Shown one piece after another: positions 34,525 through 47,336 of a DNA stretch of 64,000 nt. A program made the position numbers and the translations under genes. Under the pieces are notes generated by a model, which worked only from the letters and a program-made list of their open reading frames with translations, had not been told where the DNA came from and did not search any database. Source of the DNA: Hordeum vulgare subsp. vulgare (taxonomy: Eukaryota; Streptophyta; Magnoliopsida; Poales; Poaceae); contig NC_058523.1 of NCBI RefSeq assembly GCF_904849725.1, positions 172,156,689 to 172,220,688 of the forward strand, read 5' to 3'. Within the stretch, counting starts at the first letter, position 1; the number at the start of each line of letters is the position of its first letter.

Positions 34525-35237
34525 TGATACATCTCCAACATATCTACTTTTCCAAATACTTTTGACAGATTTGAATGATTCGAATCAAACTAATACAGAC
34601 TAACAATGTTATCAGCAGAACTATCATGGTATTATTTCTGTGCAGAAATATAATTTCTTGGAATTCAACAAAACATTTTAGAGAATTTTTGTGGAATATA
34701 TAAAAAAATACTAGAGCAAAGATCCAGCGATGGGGGCTATCAGTTGCTACCAAGGCAACAGGGTGCGCCCATCCCCTAGGGTGCACCCTGTTACCTTGGG
34801 AGGCCCACGTGGCTGCGCCGAGGCTAATTCCAAGCCTATAAATTCCTATTTACCGAGAGAAAAATTGGAGAAAATTTTTCATCATGTTTTACGAGACGGA
34901 GCCCCTGCCACATCTTGTTCTTCCTCGGGAGGGATGACTTGGAGTCTGTTTGGGCCTTGGGAGACTCGGGTTTGTAATCATCGTCATCACCAAACCTTCT
35001 CCATCAACACCACCATGATGCTCACCACCGGAAGTGAGTAATACATTTGTAGGTTGCTGGAGGATGATGGGATTGGATTAGATTTATCATGTAATCGAGT
35101 TATTACAACTGGAGGATGGTCCAAACGCGACACTACAATTAGAGACCCTTCGACGAAATTGTATGCGATGCATTAATTGCAAACGGTGATGTGGGAAAAC
35201 CGTCAAAAAAGGGCGCGTCAGGGGAAATAAGTACTAG
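34525..35237 (+). repeat. Foreign LTR start fused to the 5' LTR of element B
   Basis: Starts TGATACATCTCCAACATATC, an Athila-type LTR opening not shared with the 3' LTR of B (TGATACATCCATTTTGC). The two become alike only after about 35238 (GGAAAGAAGTACCAGAGG). An inverted-repeat-like GGGTGCGCCC...GGGTGCACCC lies near 34760. Confidence 0.6.
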
Positions 35238-36520
35238 AGGAATACTAGAGGAAAGAAGTACCAGAGGGGGGCTACTAGGCGCCCACTAGGCACCAGGGCA
35301 AGCCAGCCCCCCTTGCACAGCCTGATGGTTAGTGGGCCCCCTAGCCTACCTTTCGCGTCCATCTTCTAGTATAAATTTTCTTTTGACCTGAAAAAATCAG
35401 GAGAGGACTTTCGGGATGAAGCACCGTCGTCTCGAGGCAGAACCTACGCAGGAGCACTTTTTCCCTATGGCGGAGAGATTCCGCCAAACGAACTTTCCTC
35501 CCACAGGGGGAAATCTACGCCATCGTCATCACCAACAACCCTATCATCTTGGGGAGGCCAATCTTCATCAACATATTCATCAACACCATCTCCTCTCAAA
35601 ACCCTAGTTCATCTCTTGTGCTCAATCTTGTACCAGAACCTCAGATTGGTACCTGGGGTGTGACTAGTAGTGTTGATTACATCTTGTAGTTGATGCTTTA
35701 TGGTTTATTTGGTGGAAGATCATATGTTCAGATCCAATATGCTATTTAATACCTCTCTGATCATGAGCATGTGTATCAATTGTGAGTAGTTACTTTTGTT
35801 CTTGAGGCCACAAGAGAAGTCATATTGCAAGTAGTCATGTGAAGTTGATATACATTTGATATTTTGGTGATTTGAATGTTGTGATTCCCTTATTGGTGTT
35901 ATGTGAACATCGACTACATAACACTTCACCATCTCTGGGCCTAAGAGAATGCATTATGGAGTAGTATTTATATGGTGGGTTGCGAGAGTGATAGAAACTT
36001 AAACCCCAGTTTATGCGCTATTAGATAAGGGGCCGATATGGACCCCTATGTTTAATGCTTTGGTTAGAATTTATTCTTAATACGTTTCTCGTAGTTGCGC
36101 ATGCTTGCGGGAGGGTTAATAATAATTGGGAAGATTGTTCAAGTAAGAATAGCACACAACCACCGGCCCACCCACATATCAAATTATCAAAGTACCAAAC
36201 GTGAATTAACCCGACATGACATAAGTAACTAGATGAAATTCCCGTGTGCTCTCAGGAACGCTTTGCCTATTATAAGAAACTATTGCAGGATGTCCTTTTC
36301 CACAAAAGGATTGGGCTACCTTGCTGCACCTATTGTTTCTATTGCTACTTGTCACCTGTTACAATTATCTAGCTATCAAACAACTTGTTAACACTATTTT
36401 AGTGCTTGCAGAAATTACCTTGTTGAAACCCGCTTGTCATTTCCTTCAACTCCTCGCTGGGTTCGACACTCTTACTTATAGAAAGGACTGAAATTGATAC
36501 CCTATACTTGTGGTTCATCA
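35238..36520 (+). repeat. 5' LTR of element B, shared part
   Basis: Matches about 49500-50729. It includes a TATA-like TATAAATT at 35370-35377 (49623-49630 in the 3' LTR) and ends ATACTTGTGGTTCATCA. Confidence 0.8.
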
Positions 36521-36531
36521 AGACTCTTTAT

Positions 36532-36549
36532 TGGCGCTGTTGCCGAGGA
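36532..36549 (+). promoter_or_regulatory. Primer-binding site of element B
   Basis: TGGCGCTGTTGCCGAGGA, two changes from the tRNA-Asp complement, 11 bases after the LTR end. Confidence 0.75.
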
Positions 36550-36626
36550 GTGAAGCACCTTCGGTAAGAGGAATTTGGTAAGGGAAAATATATATTACAT
36601 ACTGAAATTTACTTTTACTTATCACT

Positions 36627-38529
36627 ATGGAAAGTAATCCTTTGAGGGGTTTGTTCGGGGTATGTTCACCTAGACCAGAAACACCAAGATTTGTCCCTCA
36701 ACCTTCTGAACCTACCAAAAATGTTTATTATGAAATTCCTTCAGGTATGATAGAGAAACTGCTAGCTAATCCTTATGCAGGAGATGGAACGAAACATCCT
36801 GATATGCACCTAATCTATGTGGATGAAGTTTGTGGATTATTTAAGCTTGCAGGTTTATCCAAAGATGAAGTCAAGAAGAAGGTTTTCCCTTTATCTTTGG
36901 GGGAAAATTCATTGAAATGGTATAGACTATTTGATGATAGAGGATCTTGGAACTGGAATCGATTGCAATTGGAGTTTCACCAATTTTTTTATCATATGCA
37001 TCTTGTTCATCGTGATCGGAATTTTATCTATATTTTTGGCCTCGTGAAGGAGAAAGTATCGCTCTAGCTTGGGGGAGGATGAAGTCAATGTTATATTCAT
37101 GACCCAATCATGAGCTCTCGAGGGGAATTATTATTCAGAATTTTTATGCTCGGCTTTCCCGTAATGATCAAACCATGCTCGATGCTTCTTGTTCTAGATC
37201 TTTTATGAAGAAGACTATTTAATTTAGGTGGGATCTTTTGGAAAGAATTAAACGAAACTCTGAAGATTGGGAACTCAAGAAAGGTAAAGAGTTAGGTATA
37301 AAAATTAAGTTTGATTGTGTCAAATCTTTTATGAATACTCATGCTTTCAATGATTTTAGCACAAAATATGGACTTGACTCTCAGATAGTAGCCTCATTTT
37401 GTGAAACCTTTGCTACTCATGTTGATCTCCCTAAAGAGAAATGGTTTAAATATCATCCACCTATTAAAGAAAAGTTTAAGAACCAATTACAGTTCAGGAT
37501 GAAACTATCATTTACAATGTTGGCCCAGTCATGCCTACTACTTATATTGAGAAACCACCTTTCCCTGTTAGGATAAAGGAACATGCTAAAGCTTCAACCA
37601 TGGTTAACAATAGTTACGTTGGAACAACCAAACCCTCTGAGAAAATCAAAGTACAACCTAGTACTGCTATGGTTAAAGATCTCTTGGTAGATAATATTGA
37701 CGGGAATGTTACTTTTGTGATGAAGGTGCTAGAATTGCCAAACCTAATATTAAACATAAGAATAGACCTGATGTTGGCATGCCTCTCGTCTCAGTCAGAA
37801 AAAAAGATCATTGCTATCATGGTTTATGTGATATTGGTGCTAGTGTTACTGTTATTCCTTTAACCTTATATCAATACATTACGCATGAGATAGCACCCGC
37901 TGAAATAGAAGACATATAGATGTTACTATTAAACTTGCTAATAGAGACACCATCACACCACTTGGGATTGTTAGAGATCTTGAAGTATTGTGTGGAAAAG
38001 TAAAATATCCTACTGATTTCCTAGTACTTGGCTCACCACAAGATGACTTTTGTCCCATAATATTTGGTAGACCTTCTTGAACACTATCAATGCTCAAATA
38101 GATTGCAAAAAGGAAATTGTCGCTGTTAATTTTGGTGGTATGTCTCATGAGATTTATTTTTCCAAGTTCAGTAAGCAACCACATGATAAAGAATTGCCTA
38201 GTAAAGATGAAGTAATTGGTATTGCTTCTATTGCCATTCCTCCTACTGATGCATTAGAACAATATTTGCCTGACCATGAAAATGATATGGATATGCTTGA
38301 AAGAAATGAACTAGATAATATGTTCTTTGAGCAAAAGCCTATCCTTAAACACAACTTATCTGTTGAAACTCTAGGATGTCCCCCTCCACCCAAGGGTGAT
38401 CCTGTGTTTGAATTAAATCAATTACCTAACACTTTAAAATATGGTTATCTTGATGAAAAGAAGATATATCATGTTATTAGCAGTGGTAACCTTACACACC
38501 ATGAAGAAGAAAGATTGTTAAAAACTTGA
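36627..38529 (+). pseudogene. gag-pro: Element B gag and protease, decayed
   Basis: ATG at 36627 opens 146 codons including YEIPSGMIEKLLANPYAG and KKKVFPLSLGENSLKWY, the usual Athila gag start and core. The frame breaks at 37067 and fragments follow at 37238-37576 and 37531-37863. The protease site CDIGASVTVIP lies near 37830 (Asp-Ile-Gly) and is followed by stops, with CPIIFGRPS near 38050 in the C-terminal position. The last fragment (38077-38529) is the acidic linker to RT. None of it could be translated through. Confidence 0.8.
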
Positions 38530-39990
38530 AGGAAGCACCGAGATGCTATTGGGTATACCCTTGATAATCTTAAGGGCATTAGTCCCACTCCGTGTCTGCA
38601 CAAGATTAATATGGAACCACATGCTAAACCTGTTGTTTATCACCAACGAAGACTGAATCCCAAAATGAAAGAAGTAGTAAAAAATGAAATATTAAAGCTT
38701 CTCTAAGCAGGTTTAATTTATCCCATATATAGCTTATAGTAGATGGCTAAGTCCCGTTCATTGTGTTCCTTAGAAAAGAGGTATTATTTTTGTTCCCAAT
38801 GATAAAAATGAAATCATTCTACAAATAATTGTGGCTGGCTATAGAATGGTAATTGATCTTAGAAAATTAAACAAAGCTACTATAAAAGATCATTATCCTT
38901 TAGCTTTCATAGACCAAATGCTAGAAAGATTATCGAAGCACACACATTTTTTAGTTCTAGATGGTTATTCTGGTTTCTCTCAAATAACTATGTCACAACC
39001 TGATCAAGAGAAAACCACCTTTACTTATCCTTATAGACGAATCCCTTTTGGATTATGCAATGCACTTGCTACCTTTTGAAGATGTATGACTGCTATATTC
39101 TCTGATTTTTGTGAAAAGTTTGAAGTTTTCATGGATGATTTCCCTATTTACGGAACTTCTATTGATTATTGCTTAAGCAACCTTGATCGAGTTTTGTAGA
39201 GATGCAAGCAAACTAACCTTGTCTTGAATTGGGAGAAGTATCACTTTGTGGTAAATGAAGGTATTTTCTTTGGTCATAAAATTTCCGAACGAGGTATTGA
39301 GGTGGATAAGGCTAAAGTTGATGCAATGGGGAAGATATCATGTCCTAAATATATTAATGGAATCCATAGTTTCCTTGGTAATGTTGGTTTCTATAGGAGG
39401 TTTATTAAATACTTCTCTAAAATTTCTAGGCCTCTTACTAATTTATTACAAAAGGATGTTCCTTTTGTTTTTGATGATGATTGTGTATAAGCCTTTGAAA
39501 CACTTAAGAAAGCCTTAACTTCTGCACCTATTGTTCAACCACCTAATTGGAACTTGCTTTTTGAAATTATGTGTCATTCTAGTAATTTTGTTGTTGGTAC
39601 TGTTCTAGGACAAAGAGTTGATAAGGAGTTGAATGTTATTCATTGTGCTAGTAAAATTCTAGACAATGCCTAGAAATATGCTACCACTGAAAAAGAATTC
39701 TTAGCACTTGTATATACTTGTGATAAATTCAGAACTTAAATTGTTTATTATAAAATAATTGTTCACACTGATCATGCTACTATTAAATATCTTATGGAAA
39801 AGAAAGATGCTAAGCCTAGACTTATTAGGTGGGTTCTTTTGCTACTATAATTTGATTGGCATATCATTGATAGGAAAGGAGCTGAGAACCCCATAGCTGA
39901 TAATTTGTCTAGGTTAGAAAATTTTCTTGATGACCGAGTACCTATTGATGATAGTTTCCCCGATGAACAACTAGATATGGTCAATGTTCT
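38530..39990 (+). pseudogene. pol: Element B reverse transcriptase and RNase H, decayed
   Basis: RT words are visible in frame fragments: MVIDLRKLNKATIKDHYPL (about 38846), FLVLDGYSGFSQI (about 38948), IPFGLCNALATF (about 39043) and catalytic FMDD (39128-39139). The connection part GHKISERGIEVDKAKVDA (about 39280) and FLGNVGFYRRFIK follow. The RNase H part has VGTVLGQRVDK and ATTEKEFLALVYTCDKF (about 39680-39730). Stops lie near 39077, 39198, 39489, 39672 and 39738. Confidence 0.85.
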
Positions 39991-41230
39991 TCATAACACA
40001 CCGTGGTTTGCTGACTATGCTAATTATATTGTTGGTAAATACATAGGCCTATTTCACCTATCAGCGAAAAAAACTTCTTTGATTTGAGATATTAATTTTG
40101 GGATGACACACATCTTTATAAAGAGGGGTTATATGGTATTATTAGATGTTGTATACCTGAGCATGAATAGGGACAAATCCTTCAGAAGTGTCACTCTGAG
40201 GCTTATGGAGGACACCATGCGGGAGAAAAACTGCACACAAGGTATTATAGTCTGGATTTTATCGGCCTACTCTTTTCGAAGATGCTCGTAAGTTTGTCCT
40301 TTCTTGTGACGAATGTCAAAGAATTGGTAATATAAGTAGACGTCGGGAAATGCCTATGAATTATTCACTTTTTATTGAACCATTTTATGTTTGGAGATTT
40401 GATTATATGGGACCTTTTCCATTATCTAATGGGTATGCACATATTTTGGTTGTTGTTGATTATGTCACTGAATGGGTAGAAGCTATTTCAACCTATAATG
40501 CTGATCATAACACCTCTATTAAAATGCTTAAGGAAATTATTTTCCCATGTTTTGGAGTCCCTGGATACTTAATGACTGATGGTGGTTCACATTTTATTCA
40601 TGATGCTTTCCGTAAGTTGCTTGCTAGATATGATGTATTCCATAGAATTGCATATCCCTATCATCCTTAGTCTAGTGGTCATGTAGAATTAACCAAGAGT
40701 GAAATAAAATTAATATTGCAAAAGACTGTCAATAGGTCTCGAAAGAATTGGTCTAAGAAATTAGATGATGCATTATTGGCCTACAGAACAACTTATAAAA
40801 ATCCTATGGTATGTCTCCGTATAAAATGGCTTATGGGAAAGCATGTCATTTACCTCTTTATTTAGAACATAAAGCTTATTGGGAAATTAAAGAACTCAAC
40901 TATGATTTCAAACTAGCTGATGAAAAGAGGTTATTTGATATTAGCTCATTAGACGAATGGAGGACACAAGCCTATGAAAATTCCAAACTATTGAAAGTAA
41001 AATTTCAAAGATGGCATAACAAAAGAATCCAAAAGTGATAATTCAAAGTTGGTGAATATGTTCTATTGCACAATTGTCGTCTTAGATTTTTTGCAGGAAA
41101 ACTTCTCTCCAAATGGGAAGGACCATATATCATCGAAAAAGTTTATTGGTGTGGAGCTATTAAGGTCAATAATCCCGAATGTACTAACCCAAAGGTGGTC
41201 AATGGATAAAGAATAAATCATTATATGCAA
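39991..41230 (+). pseudogene. pol: Element B integrase, decayed
   Basis: The zinc site is split over frames (GGHHAGE near 40210; CDECQRIGN near 40310). The core is open at 40350-40670 with first Asp in RFDYMGPF (40401-40403) and second Asp in MTDGGSHF (40578-40580). A TAG at about 40669 precedes GHVELTKSEIK, where the catalytic Glu lies. The C-terminal part MSPYKMAYGKACHLPLYLEH (40811 on) runs to a TGA near 41037, then VGEYVLLHNCRLRFFAGKL. The tail near 41230 is followed by splice-donor-like sites. Confidence 0.85.
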
Positions 41231-41332
41231 GGTACACCAATTAATGTTGAATTAAATATTATCCAAACCATGGCACGGAGGAGCACATTAAGGAGACCTT
41301 CGAGAACACTCCAGAAACCTTAGAAGGAAGAG

Positions 41333-41350
41333 GTATGTAATACGGTAAGT
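41333..41350 (+). promoter_or_regulatory. Splice-donor-like pair after element B integrase
   Basis: GAAGAG followed by GTATGT (41333-41338), then GTAAGT at 41345-41350. The preceding codons in one frame read EEHIKETFENTPETLEGRG. A matching acceptor lies at 47326 upstream of the env-position ORF. Confidence 0.5.
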
Positions 41351-41515
41351 AAACGGACTCAGAAAAATCCATAAAAGTATTTTCTATCAGTTCTGGAGTT
41401 TTAGAAAAATTAGAAAATTTATAAACACACATATTATCTTGTATAAAAATTATCTCTATATATATCTCGTGATGATTAGACCCCAGTACAATGGAGAAAT
41501 CCTCTATTCTTGTTT

Positions 41516-42815
41516 TGTGACGCCCTCGATTTGATCCTACGCTAATCATACACGCAAATGCATACGACCAAGCTCAAGGACTCACGGGAAGATAGCACAA
41601 CACAACTCTAGACACAAAATAAAACAAACAAGCTTCATATTACAAGCCAGGGTCCCTGAGGGATAGAATACAGAAGCTCGATAAACACACGAGTCAGCGG
41701 AAGCAACAAATATCTGAGTACAGACATTAAACATGGGGGTGCCTTAGAGAAGGCTAGCACAAAAGATACAACGATCGAACGAGGCGAGGCCTCCTACCCG
41801 GGAACCTCCTAAACTACTCCTGGTCTTCAGCGGCCTCCACGTAGTAGTAGGCACCGTTGGGGAAACAGTCGTCGTCGATGGGATACTCCATCTCCCGGGC
41901 TCCATCATCTGGTCGCAGCAACGGATCAAGGGGACAAGGGGGAGCAAAGCAACAGTGAGTACTCATCCAAAGTACTCGCAAGACTAACATCAGAACTATG
42001 CTAAGTATGCATCAGTTTCAAAGGAAGGGGTTTATATGTTGACTGACTGCAGCAAGGCAAGAAAGAGAGAGAAGGCCTAGTCCTATCGAAGACTAGCATC
42101 TTCAGGGGTCTTGCAGCAATAGACGAGAGTAGAATAGGTAACACAATTAATAGTCATATTGTTGCAGTAATAATTAATATGAGGTCACGCCCAGAGATCT
42201 TCCTCAACTCCACTGCAAGGAAGCAATCCCAGATCAACTATTCTAGTTAAGTAACAGTTGTAGTTGTATAAGATCAAGGCACAACTCCAAGTCATCCTAT
42301 AACTGTGGACACGACTATTCGAATAGATAAGTTCTTCCCTGCAGAGGTGAACACCATATTCCCCGTCATGCTCGATAACACTCTGGACAGACACACTTTT
42401 CTGGGTCAAGCCCGGCCTCACAATATCGACACGTCGCAGCCCAACTTAGACTCAACAGAGAGGCCAGCCCGCCGGTCTAAATCCTAAGCGCGCAGGGGTC
42501 ATGGGCCCATCATCCTTTGCACTCCTGCATGATGTGTGGGCGGCCGAAGTCAGTCCTAGCACCCCTTATAACAAGCGTGATGCATATCCGTACCACTCGG
42601 GCGCGCGCCGCTCCATTGCTGACGTCTGAAGAGGTTCGGCTGATACAACAACATTGAGTACCCATAATTCTTCCCACGTTGACGGTTAATGCGTAATAAG
42701 GCCTTCCGACCACCCCAGATCAAATACACAAATCCATTAACATTTTAATTAATTAAGCAACACAACCACGCGGTAATTCACCCGCCTAACATTTATTCAT
42801 CAATGATCCTAGTAA
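41516..42815 (-). repeat. Truncated 3' LTR of the LARD-like element
   Basis: Aligned with 43013-44295 at high identity, then the two diverge. On minus this is the last 1.3 kb of the LTR, so about 3 kb of its start was deleted. Confidence 0.85.
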
Positions 42816-43012
42816 AATCTTTAACCCGAAAGAGAAGAGAGGGTGGAACCCATAGTATAGAAAAGGAGTAAAAGATACTAATACCACCCAATTGAGATGT
42901 GGGCCCGTAAGCCACAACATCAAAGTTAGTAAGTTTTTCAAGTATTAGACTCAACTTCGGCCACGGAGTTGGAAAGGGGGCTACCTACACGTAGTCGGCT
43001 CTGATACCAACT
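42816..43012 (-). promoter_or_regulatory. Internal remnant with initiator-Met primer-binding site
   Basis: Read on minus, AGTTGGTATCAGAGCC follows the LTR end GGGCGTCACA, fitting the 3' end of initiator-Met tRNA. The rest (about 180 bp) has no coding signal. Confidence 0.8.
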
Positions 43013-46000
43013 TGTGACGCCCTCGATTTCATCGTATGCTAATCATACACGCAAATGCGTACGACCAAGCTCAAGGACTCACGGGAAGATATCACAATCC
43101 AACTGTAGACACAAAATAAAACATACAAGCTTCATATTACAAGCCAGGGGCCTCGAGGGCAAGTATACAGAAGCTCGATAAACACACGAGTCAGCAGAAG
43201 CAACAAATATCTGAGTACAGACATTAAACTTGGGGGTGCCTTAGAGAAGGCTAGCACAAAATATACAACGATCGAACGAGGCGAGGCCTCCTTCTTGGGA
43301 ACCTCCTAAACTACTCCTGGTCTTCAGCGGCCTCCACGTAGTAGTAGGCATCGTCGGGGTAGCAGTCGTCATCGGCGGGATACTCCATCTCCTGGGATCC
43401 ATCATCTAGTCGCATCAACGGATCAAGGGGACAAGGGGGAGCAAAGCAATGGTGAGTACTCATCCAAAGTACTCGCAAGACTGACATCAGAACTATGCGA
43501 AGTATGCATCAGCTTCAAAGGAAGGGGTTTATATGTGGAGTGCCTGCAGCAAGGCGAGTAAGAGAGGGAAGGCCTAGTCCTACCGAAGACTAGCATCTTT
43601 AGGGGTCTTGCAGCAATAGACAAGAGTAGAACAGGTAACACAATTAAGAGTCATATTGTTGCAGCAATAATTAAGATGAGGTCACGCCCAGAGATCTTCC
43701 TCGACTCCCCTGCGAGGAAGCAATCCCAGAGCAACTATTCCAATTAAGTAACAGTTGTAGTTGTATAAGATCAAGGCACAACTCCAAGTCGTCCTATATC
43801 CGTGGACACGACTATTCGAATAGATAAGTTCTTCCCTACGGGGGTGCACAACACATTCCATGTCATGCTCGATAACACTCTGTCCGGACACGCTTTTCTC
43901 GGTCATGCCCGACCTAGGAATATCGACACGTCGCAGCCCCACCTAGACTCAACAAAGAGGCCAACCCGTCGGTCTAAATCCTAAGCGCACAGGGGTCATG
44001 GACCCATCACCATTTGCACTCTTGCAAGATGCGTGGGCGGTCGAGGTCACTCTTGCAAGATGCATATCCGGACCACTCGGGCACGCACCGCTCCATTGCT
44101 GACGTTTGAAGTGGTTCGGCTGATAGCACGACATCGAGTACCCATAATTCTTCCCACGTAGACGGTTAGTGCGTAATAAGGCCTTCCGACCAACCCAGAT
44201 CAAATACACAAATCCATTAACATTTTAATTAATTAAATGACACAACCACGCGGGAATTCACCCGCCTAACATTTATTTATCAAAGATCCCAGTAACACGG
44301 TCAAGTAACTATGTGGTTGTAACACCAGGGGGATCCGGGGTATCACCCTCGTTGGATCCCGAACGATGTAACCGTGAAGGTGGACTTAGAGGAATCACCC
44401 TCGAGGGTCTCACACTTGAGGGGTTGCATGACAGAGTCATCATCGGGAGTGGTGAAGGAGGAATCACCCTCGATAACCATGACCGACTAGCTGTAATACA
44501 GATATATCATCATGAGTACTTCACGAGGTGTCACCCTCGATACCCGATAGTAGCTCTATAGCGTCGTACAACTAAGGGGGTGTAAGTGTTGTGTCGGCTC
44601 TTGGCTCGTCGATCAGGGATCAAGACTCGACAGTAAAGCGGGGCAACTGGACTTAGGGGTCAGAGGGGATGACTGCTTCACCTATACTAAATAGTTTAAA
44701 GTGCGGTACTAAAAGTAGCAGTTCATCAAAAAGAGGCTATGCATCAGATATAGGAGCTAACTACAATAGTAGAAAAATTCTAGTGCAAGCATGAGGGAGA
44801 AAGAAATGGGCGATATAGGAATGATCAAGGAGGGTTTGCTTGCCTTGTTGCTCTACAACAAAGGACTGGTCGTCAGGAGGGTAGTCGTACCCGGCAGCAG
44901 TAGTAGTCTCGGGGTCTACCAGTAAGAAGAGGGGAAGAAACAATAAATACAAAGCACAGATGCAACACTAAGCATGACATGGAAAAATGCAGGCTAGACA
45001 TGACCTAACATAGTGCTATCCGTCATAGACGGATCGGGAAAAATATCAGATGATACTTTCCGGGTCTTTGGCTACTACTGGTCAGACCAAAACGATGGAA
45101 AAAATCCACGTTTGCTATGCTAGGGACGCGTGACACACGAACGGATAGCGTATCCGGGTTTGTCTCGTTCTGTTGATCAACTTTCATGTTCAAAATATTT
45201 TCATCTCACTAACATTTTATTTTATCTTAATTTTTAAGTTTTATTAATATTTAGGAATTAACAGATTTAATTATATTAGATAATCAAATATGACATGGTG
45301 GTGATGTCAGCACGACATCATCAGCCAACAGGGTTTGACTCGTAAAATATGACGAGTGGGCCCCGTTGTCATCAGCGCATTTATTATTAGGGTTAACTAA
45401 ATATTAATCCGACTAAATAAGGGTATGGGACCCACTTGTCATACTCAGTTTAGGCTAATATATCTATCTTAATTAAAATAATTCTTAATTAATCTATTTA
45501 CTCTTAATCATATTAATAATACCTATTACCTAATTAATTAATTCACTAATTAATCAATTAATTAATTAACTAATTATTTACCGATTATTTATTATCTATT
45601 TTTATTGTTAGTAGTATTTAAAAAAACATTTTACAAGGGGTGGCCCCACCTGTAAGTGGCATCGGCCACACCACAACTCACACACCCACACATATCCTGC
45701 ACCCAAAATCACCATACACACTCATACACCTTATACACATTTTTCTTTTTACACACATCCACAATACACATACATACTTACGTATTTATACACAAATACA
45801 TTCATCACACATATACATACACACATACATATATCACTTTGTTTTGTTTTCTTTTCTTTCTTATCTCTCTCATCTACATCTCACACGAACAACTCCTACT
45901 CCTCATCTCAACTTACAGGAGAGAAAGAATCACGGGGCGAGGTGGAGTTCATCGGAGGCCATGGTGCGGGGTGTCGGAACGGAACGGAGGGGGACAGAAG

Positions 46001-47302
46001 GAAGGGGGTGTTCTCAGACACGTGTAGAGGAAGATGCGGCTCAATGAAGATCCGGTGGAGGAAGGGCATCGGCGTCGAGTTGGTGGAGAAACTCCGGTGG
46101 GGGTCGTCCCGGTGTGGTTCCGGCACGGGGCCGGTGGATCCGGCGCGGGGCTGACCCGGGACGGGGCGGAGGCGCGGTTGTGGCGCGGCTCCGGCGCGAC
46201 GGGGCGGCGCAGAGGCTTCGGCCGGAGGGCCAGCCGGTGGTAGCCGAGGTGGGGGTGGCCTGTGCGATGCGGAGGAGGGCCGGAGGAGGCGCCGACCATG
46301 GGAGTGGTGGTGCGCGGTTGAACGGCGGGCGGTGGGGAGGTCCGGTCGCGGCCGGAGGGGGGGTGGCCTTTGCCGGAGGCGGAGGTGCAGGTGGCTGGGG
46401 CTGCGTGGGGGTTGGTCTGTGGTGGGTTCGGTGGAGGGAGGTGGGCCGAGCGAGGGGAGGGAGACGAGGGGCGGGGAGCTGGCGGGTGGCGCATTTGGAG
46501 GAGGCCGGTGGCGGGGGGCTCGGCCTTGGCCGAAGGTGAGGCGAGGTTGACCTGGTGGAGGCAGCGTCGGCCGGTGAGGGCCAGCCGGAGGTGGCCGGTG
46601 GGGGGCTCGGCCGGTGGGGGCGAGGGAGCTGACGAGGGGAGAGGCGAACGAGGGAGTGGGTGGCTTCGGTGGGGGAGGCGCTGGGGAAAACTAGAGAGAC
46701 GTGCTTCGGTGGTGGGGGAGGCGCTGGGGAAAACTAGAGAGACGGGCTTCGGTGGTGGGGAAGAACGAGCGAGGGGGATGGGCTCGCTCGGTGGGGGTTG
46801 GTGGGGTGCGGGGCTGATGCGTGGGGTGGGTGGCTGGCGGCGCCAGGGGGGAGGAGTGAGAGGGTGAGGCGTGGGTTAGGGTTTCGGCCAGGGGTTATAT
46901 ACCCTTGGTTGTATAGGTGGGGTGGCTGGGTGGATTAGATGGGCCGGTTGGGGCTGGCCCAGTGGGGTTGGGGAGGGTCTTTTCCCTTTTCTTTTCTTTT
47001 CTTTTTATAATTAAACAACGTCCATTTTAAAATAAATTGGGGCACTAAAATAATTCCAAAATTACCGGTTTCATTTTTATAAAATCTTTGGAAATATTTT
47101 CAACCCATCCAACATTTTTAGTTTCAGTTTCACAGAACTTTTAAAATCCACTTTTCAGACAAATTAAATTTGCAATGCAATTGAACGGGGTTTGAACCAA
47201 CGAGAGTTTAACAACAGTAATCATGGTGACGTGGCAACATTAGGGTGGGATCATTGTAGCTTAATTACATACATTACTGTAGCAAAAGCTGAGGATGTCA
47301 CA
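43013..47302 (-). repeat. Complete 5' LTR of the LARD-like element
   Basis: 4,290 bp. From left to right it has a unique block to about 45200, an AT-rich zone with ATTAATTA runs (45220-45600), a CA/TA-rich zone (45660-45840), and a strongly G-rich zone (45930-46970). TATATACCC occurs near 46895. Four ATCACCCTCG words occur at irregular spacing between 44343 and 44540. Open frames in the G-rich zone overlap on both strands in several frames and are composition artefacts. Confidence 0.8.
46662..46760. repeat. Short tandem duplication in the G-rich LTR zone
   Basis: A unit of about 40-43 bp (GGCTTCGGTGG...CTAGAGAGACG) occurs twice, with the start of a third copy. Confidence 0.8.
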
Positions 47303-47336
47303 TGTTTCTTGCTATTTTCCTGGCAGGTCTAGAATT

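Larger units (their letters stand above)
41516..47302 (-). mobile_element. Long-LTR LARD-like retroelement (Sukkula-like), rearranged
   Basis: Flanked by a perfect TGTTT duplication (41511-41515 and 47303-47307), with ends TGTGACGCC and GATGTCACA. It holds one complete 4.29-kb LTR (43013-47302), a 197-bp internal remnant, and only 1.3 kb of the second LTR (41516-42815). On the minus strand the order is 5' LTR, initiator-Met primer site, remnant, truncated 3' LTR. No gag or pol is present. The 4-5 kb LTR length and lack of genes fit the LARD class. The family name is from memory. Confidence 0.8.

Noticed and set aside
45640..46867. Several overlapping frames in the G-rich LTR zone
   Set aside because: Frames overlap on both strands with Gly/Arg/Pro-rich products, as expected from base composition, and they lie in an LTR.
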